Positions 5,694 to 8,549 of a stretch of DNA of 8,549 nucleotides are shown here, piece after piece. This DNA is from an uncultured Sutterella sp. (GTDB taxonomy: Bacteria; Pseudomonadota; Gammaproteobacteria; Burkholderiales; Burkholderiaceae_F): positions 1-8,549 of the forward strand of contig USIM01000032.1 of the NCBI GenBank assembly GCA_900554675.1, read 5' to 3'. The notes below the pieces were generated by a model. That model had not been told where the DNA came from, made no database searches, and saw nothing but the letters and a program-made list of their open reading frames with translations. Position numbers and translations under genes: made by a program. Each line of letters starts with the position of its first letter. Within the stretch, counting starts at the first letter, position 1.

Positions 5694-6395
5694 TTACTGT
5701 GCTTTTTCAAAGTGCTGGTAGTCTTTGAGTGACTTCCAATCGCCACCCCATTCCCAACCGTGCTTCTTAAATAGCTTATAAGCGAGGTCGTTCTCATCAA
5801 TTTTGTAGGGGACGGTTGCATTGCGCACTATCCAAGGGCGACCTGCTTCGGGTTGAACGATTGTCTGTCCGTTTTTGACTTTCACGTAGGGGTTATAAAG
5901 CGGATTGATATCAACGGCCATGCCTCTGGCATGAGCAGAGAGCTTTTTGCTTCCCTTTACAACACGGCAGTTAAAGGCCGATGAGTTATTCGCTGTCATG
6001 CTTAATTCATCATCTGCGCCATAGTTGTCAATCAATACCATTTTTTCGATTGGATACTTGGCGATATAGAGTTCTTTCAAGATATCCAAAACTTCTTTGG
6101 CAACGGATTGATGAACAATGAGTTCGCCTAATCGAATTTGACCTTTTCCATCGTAATGCAGTGCCGTCACATAACGGAAATCTTTTCGGTCATGATGACA
6201 AATTTCTTTCCAGGATTTGTTATTGATGCGTGAAAAAATATCGTTGGAAATCGGGGAGACAACAAAATAGGAAGTCGCTTTTTCTTGAGTGATTGAAGAT
6301 GCGCTTACGATGTCACCAGGCGTCACGGCAGAAGCCATAACCGTGACGGGGATAAGAGCTAATAGCAACTTCAGAGGAAAAGAAACATTGCACAT
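5694..6395 (-). CDS. Secreted M15-type zinc peptidase (peptidoglycan peptidase)
   Basis: The 233-residue protein has an N-terminal signal peptide (residues 1-23, hydrophobic core LKLLLALIPVTVM, likely cut after ASA). Its C-terminal domain has the M15 metallopeptidase pattern. SAHARGMAVD at 153-162 supplies His155 and Asp162 as zinc ligands. DYQHFE at 225-230 supplies His228 as third ligand, with Asp225 three residues earlier as the acid/base. Asp at that place, plus DINPLYNPY (162-170) and the preceding WGGDW (216-220), resembles the M15 L-alanyl-D-glutamate and related cell-wall peptidases rather than VanX, which uses Glu. Probable role: periplasmic cleavage of peptidoglycan peptides; the bond cut is not determinable. 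The start at 6395 follows an in-frame stop three codons upstream and has no Shine-Dalgarno. It lies downstream of ssrA on the same strand but behind that gene's terminator, so probably has its own promoter. Confidence 0.85.
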   Translation of the reverse strand: MCNVSFPLKLLLALIPVTVMASAVTPGDIVSASSITQEKATSYFVVSPISNDIFSRINNKSWKEICHHDRKDFRYVTALHYDGKGQIRLGELIVHQSVAKEVLDILKELYIAKYPIEKMVLIDNYGADDELSMTANNSSAFNCRVVKGSKKLSAHARGMAVDINPLYNPYVKVKNGQTIVQPEAGRPWIVRNATVPYKIDENDLAYKLFKKHGWEWGGDWKSLKDYQHFEKAQ

Positions 6396-6429
6396 ATGGG
6401 GTTAAGAAAAAATGTTGTCCATACAGAAC

Positions 6430-6435
6430 ATAATA
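6430..6435 (-). promoter_or_regulatory. Possible -10 box of the peptidase gene
   Basis: On the minus strand the bases read TATTAT, five of six matches to TATAAT. A weak -35 (TTCAAG) lies 17 nt upstream. Transcription would start near 6423, about 28 nt before the start codon. The box sits just past the ssrA terminator. Confidence 0.4.
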
Positions 6436-6464
6436 TCAACGTACAAATTTTTCTTGAAATTGGC

Positions 6465-6499
6465 AAAAAATAACCCCGAATTGAAACATCAACTCGAGG
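6465..6499 (-). terminator. Terminator of ssrA
   Basis: Read on the minus strand, CCTCGAGTTGA (6499-6489) pairs with TCAATTCGGGG (6484-6474), 11 bp with two wobble pairs and a 4-nt loop. TTATTTTTT follows. It lies 17 nt beyond the tmRNA CCA end. Confidence 0.88.
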
Positions 6500-6516
6500 C
6501 ATTGGATTTTTGAGTG

Positions 6517-6887
6517 TGGTGGAGACGGCGGGAATTGAACCCGCGTCCAAGAATCGTCCATAACCGGCTCTACATGTTTAGTTTGAACATTTAAAAAATC
6601 TCATCTGACTTCACGCCCTCAAACCGGCTCTGATCAGACCAGACACTCTTTAAGTCTCAACCACTACGCAGCGCCCTCGTAGTGATCCAGCCTGTATTAG
6701 TATAAAACCACTGCTAGCGAACTAGCCCGGCCTAGAGGCAAACCGGTGTGGTCCTCGCCTTAATTAGGCGGCGAGAGCGAAACGCTTGTTATTGGCGTTT
6801 ATTTGTTTTCCAGCGGATTAACAAGGTGACTGGACCTTGACATGCACCAAGCTACTTCGTGACCCCTGTCGAAACCAGGTCGTCCCC
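6517..6887 (-). ncRNA. ssrA: tmRNA (transfer-messenger RNA)
   Basis: tmRNA, with SmpB, rescues ribosomes stalled on broken mRNA and adds a degradation tag. The minus strand starts GGGGACGACCTGGTTTCGAC (6887 downward), a standard tmRNA 5' end. It finishes with a T-arm GCGGG-TTCAATT-CCCGC, then CGTCTCC and an encoded ACCA. The acceptor stem forms between GGGGACG and CGTCTCC with one G-U pair. The length is 371 nt, normal for a one-piece tmRNA. The tag frame resumes at GCC (6796-6794) and reads ANNKRFALAA, stopping at TAA (6766-6764). The C-terminal ALAA is the ClpX recognition end. The usual betaproteobacterial tag is ANDERFALAA, so Asn-Lys replaces Asp-Glu here. A promoter is suggested by CATAAT (minus strand, 6913-6908) with GTGCAA 17 nt further upstream; the extra 20 nt at the 5' end would be removed by RNase P. 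Confidence 0.96.
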
Positions 6888-6907
6888 ACATAACTTGTCG
6901 AACGATG

Positions 6908-6936
6908 ATTATGGCGGAAAAAGCACTTTTTTGCAC
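6908..6936 (-). promoter_or_regulatory. Probable ssrA promoter
   Basis: On the minus strand a -10-like CATAAT (6913-6908) and a weak -35-like GTGCAA (6936-6931) are 17 nt apart. The -10 lies 20 nt before the mature tmRNA 5' end, consistent with a short precursor leader. Confidence 0.45.
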
Positions 6937-6988
6937 GAAAAATTGTAGGAATTTAACAAAATAATTCGTTTTTAAATGCAATTTGCTC

Positions 6989-6994
6989 TAAAAT
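6989..6994 (+). promoter_or_regulatory. Possible -10 box of infA
   Basis: TAAAAT matches TATAAT at five of six positions. No clear -35 is seen 16-18 nt upstream. Transcription would start near 7001, at the foot of a small hairpin TCTTTG/CAAAGA (7003-7019), giving a 5' leader of about 117 nt. Confidence 0.35.
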
Positions 6995-7117
6995 TCGCTT
7001 CGTCTTTGTTTCGCAAAGAAAAACTGCCCACGGTGAGCGTATGAATGAGCAAGAACCGATGGGTAAAATATCAATTTTTGAAAAGTGGAAAGCGTTGTTG
7101 CTTTACCACGGAGAATT

Positions 7118-7384
7118 ATGGCAAAAGAAGATCTCATTGAAATGAGCGGCGTTGTGCTCGAAGTGTTGCCCGATGCCCGTTATCGTGTCAAGTTGGACAA
7201 TGACCACGAATTAGTTGCTTACACCAACGGTAAGATGCGTAAGCACCACATCCGCATTTTGGCCGGTGATAAAGTCTCTCTCGAACTCTCCCCCTACGAC
7301 TTAACGAAGGGTCGTATCACCTTCCGTCACATCGAAGGTCGTCCGTCTGCTGCTCAAGCCGCCGGTACGAATCGTCGTCGCTAA
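7118..7384 (+). CDS. infA: Translation initiation factor IF-1, long betaproteobacterial form
   Basis: IF-1 binds the ribosomal A site on the 30S subunit during initiation. The protein starts [11 protein letters not shown] at ATG 7118, with GGAG at 7110-7113 just ahead. An in-frame TTG at 7085 would add 11 residues that are not part of the family. The S1-like OB fold covers about 1-72: [30 protein letters not shown] and [21 protein letters not shown] are all typical. With 88 residues it exceeds E. coli IF-1 (72) by a basic, Ala-rich tail ending GTNRRR. Burkholderiales commonly have two IF-1 genes, a 72-aa form in the ribosomal protein operon and a longer second form of about 87 residues (often called IF-1 2). 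This gene matches the second, including its position outside a ribosomal operon. Confidence 0.94.
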   Translation: MAKEDLIEMSGVVLEVLPDARYRVKLDNDHELVAYTNGKMRKHHIRILAGDKVSLELSPYDLTKGRITFRHIEGRPSAAQAAGTNRRR

Positions 7385-7535
7385 TTCTTAGCGTCGTCGA
7401 CTACTGAGTCGTCAGAAAAAGAATTTTGTGCCGTTAATTTTGCCTTCCGATGAAGGCAGGATTGGCGGCGCTTTCGTGTTGTCTGCCATTGGCAGTACAA
7501 TAAGCAGAATATGTGTTCTCGAAAGGGATTGAGTC
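7385..7535 (+). other. infA-lapB spacer with hairpins
   Basis: No gene is seen here. It holds three small hairpins: GCTAA/TTAGC (7380-7392, spanning the infA stop), TGCCTTC/GAAGGCA (7441-7458) and CTGCC/GGCAG (7483-7495). None is followed by a T-run, so none is a convincing terminator and read-through into lapB is likely. TACAAT at 7496-7501 could be a -10 box for lapB, with a poor -35. Confidence 0.4.
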
Positions 7536-8549
7536 ATGGAGCTTGAACTTTGGTATCTCATCGCCGTGCCCGCACTTTTTGTTGCCGGTTGGTGGTTAAG
7601 AGGGTTGGATCAAAGACAGCGTGACAATGAACGCCGACCGGAAACTTATTACAAGGGCATCAATTTGCTCTTAAATGAGCAACCGGATAAGGCTATCGAT
7701 GCTTTTATCGAAGTGGTGAAGTTAGACCCCGAAACGATTGAATTGCACCATGCTTTGGGCAATTTGTTCTGTCGTCGCGGTGAGTTTGATCGCGCTATTC
7801 GCATCCACAATCATCTCCTCAACCGTGCCGATCTCTCGGCCCAAGAAAGATCCTTGGCTTTGTTTGAATTGGCTAACGACTATTTGAAGGCGGGTCTTTA
7901 CGATCGTGCTGAGGCAAGCTTTAAGCGTTTGCTTGAAGAGCCTGAGTATCACTTAGATGCCATGCATGCGTTACTTAATATCTATTGCACGGAAAACGAG
8001 TGGGAAAGCGCCATTGAAATGGCCAATCGCCTCGAGAAAGAGGCCGGTGAAAATCACATTTCTGAAATTGCTCACTTTCATTGTGAGTTGGCCGATCGTC
8101 ATCTTCGCCGTAAAGAAGTCGATGATGCCAAGCACCTGTTGGAAGAAGCCCTCAAGATCGATCGTCGCTGCGTGCGCGCTTTGATTGCTTTGGGACACAT
8201 TTCTCTTCAAACCAATCAACCCGAAGAAGCCCTTTCCTATTGGGCAAAGGTTGAAAGAGTGTCTCCTGAACACTTGACTCTCGTGATGGCTCATATGGCT
8301 CAGGCCTATGAGATGTTGGGTAAACACGATCAAGCCATGAATATGATTCATCGTGCATTAAACGATATGCCGCGAGCAGAAACCTTGTCAATCGCTTTGA
8401 ATATTGTTCAAAAAGCTGAGGGTGATGAAGGGGCGATGCGCTTATTAAAAGAAGAGCTTGAGCGCCATCCGAGTCTTTGGGCGTATGAAAAGTTAACGCA
8501 ATTGCGCTTAAAGGATCACCCTGATAATGCGGAGTTGCAACTTCTGGCA
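7536..8549 (+). CDS. lapB: LapB (YciM), LPS assembly/LpxC-control TPR protein, 5' part
   Basis: The frame runs from ATG 7536 to the window edge without a stop (338 codons; E. coli LapB has 389). AAGGGA at 7523-7528 lies 7 nt before the start. The product begins with a membrane anchor (LWYLIAVPALFVAGWWL, residues 5-21), then a basic stretch RGLDQRQRDNERR. A long series of TPR-like helical repeats follows, including YYKGINLLLNEQPDKAIDAF (38-57) and HHALGNLFCRRGEFDRAI, the LapB order. The C-terminal rubredoxin-like zinc knuckle (two CxxC pairs) would lie beyond the window. In E. coli LapB sits in the inner membrane and directs FtsH to degrade LpxC, balancing LPS against phospholipid. Gene order is unusual: in many proteobacteria lapA comes just before lapB, but here infA does, and no lapA-like remnant is visible in the spacer. 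Confidence 0.93.
   Translation, partial: MELELWYLIAVPALFVAGWWLRGLDQRQRDNERRPETYYKGINLLLNEQPDKAIDAFIEVVKLDPETIELHHALGNLFCRRGEFDRAIRIHNHLLNRADLSAQERSLALFELANDYLKAGLYDRAEASFKRLLEEPEYHLDAMHALLNIYCTENEWESAIEMANRLEKEAGENHISEIAHFHCELADRHLRRKEVDDAKHLLEEALKIDRRCVRALIALGHISLQTNQPEEALSYWAKVERVSPEHLTLVMAHMAQAYEMLGKHDQAMNMIHRALNDMPRAETLSIALNIVQKAEGDEGAMRLLKEELERHPSLWAYEKLTQLRLKDHPDNAELQLLA

Noticed and set aside
6799..6981. 60-codon minus-strand frame
   Set aside because: It covers the 5' part and promoter of tmRNA.
7085..7117. N-terminal extension of IF-1 from a TTG
   Set aside because: IF-1 begins MAKE(D/E), and GGAG lies just before the ATG at 7118.
7441..7458. Terminator after infA
   Set aside because: The TGCCTTC/GAAGGCA hairpin has no T-run after it.
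7957..8391. Small frames on both strands inside lapB
   Set aside because: They are out-of-frame shadows of the continuous LapB frame from 7536.

Overview
The window looks like chromosomal DNA of a betaproteobacterium, probably in the Burkholderiales (Sutterella/Parasutterella-like). This rests on a long-form IF-1 (88 aa), a tmRNA whose tag ends in RFALAA, a LapB homologue, a MetNIQ importer and moderate GC content. The species is an inference, not something the sequence proves.

Layout. Positions 1-367 hold a regulatory leader. A 33-codon open reading frame (69-170) ends in a methionine-dense stretch, MEMRMCHMMMVL. It is followed at once by competing RNA hairpins and a strong intrinsic terminator (199-240). 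This has the architecture of a ribosome-mediated transcription attenuator tuned to methionine. It stands directly in front of metN-metI-metQ (368-2935), an ABC methionine importer, which closes with its own terminator. Next are a two-half AspT/YidE/YbjL-type exchanger (3180-4859) with its terminator, and a hot-dog thioesterase (5177-5638). A bidirectional-looking terminator separates the thioesterase from convergent minus-strand genes: a secreted M15-type peptidase (5694-6395) and, upstream of it, the tmRNA gene ssrA (6517-6887) with its own terminator. Divergent from ssrA, on the plus strand, are infA (7118-7384) and the 5' part of lapB (7536 to the window end).

How the parts work together. 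The importer should be expressed when charged elongator Met-tRNA is scarce. A ribosome paused on the early Met codons (22, 24, 26) would leave 154-167 free to form an antiterminator that captures the left arm of the terminator. A ribosome reaching the stop codon at 168-170 would cover that arm and let the terminator form. The ATGATGATG run of codons 29-31 is therefore both a methionine sensor and part of the antiterminator. This is the most interesting signal in the window. The rest is mostly housekeeping: ribosome rescue, translation initiation, and LPS regulation by LapB. Smaller oddities are a MetQ without a lipobox, a tmRNA tag in which basic residues replace the usual acidic pair, and lapB not preceded by lapA.
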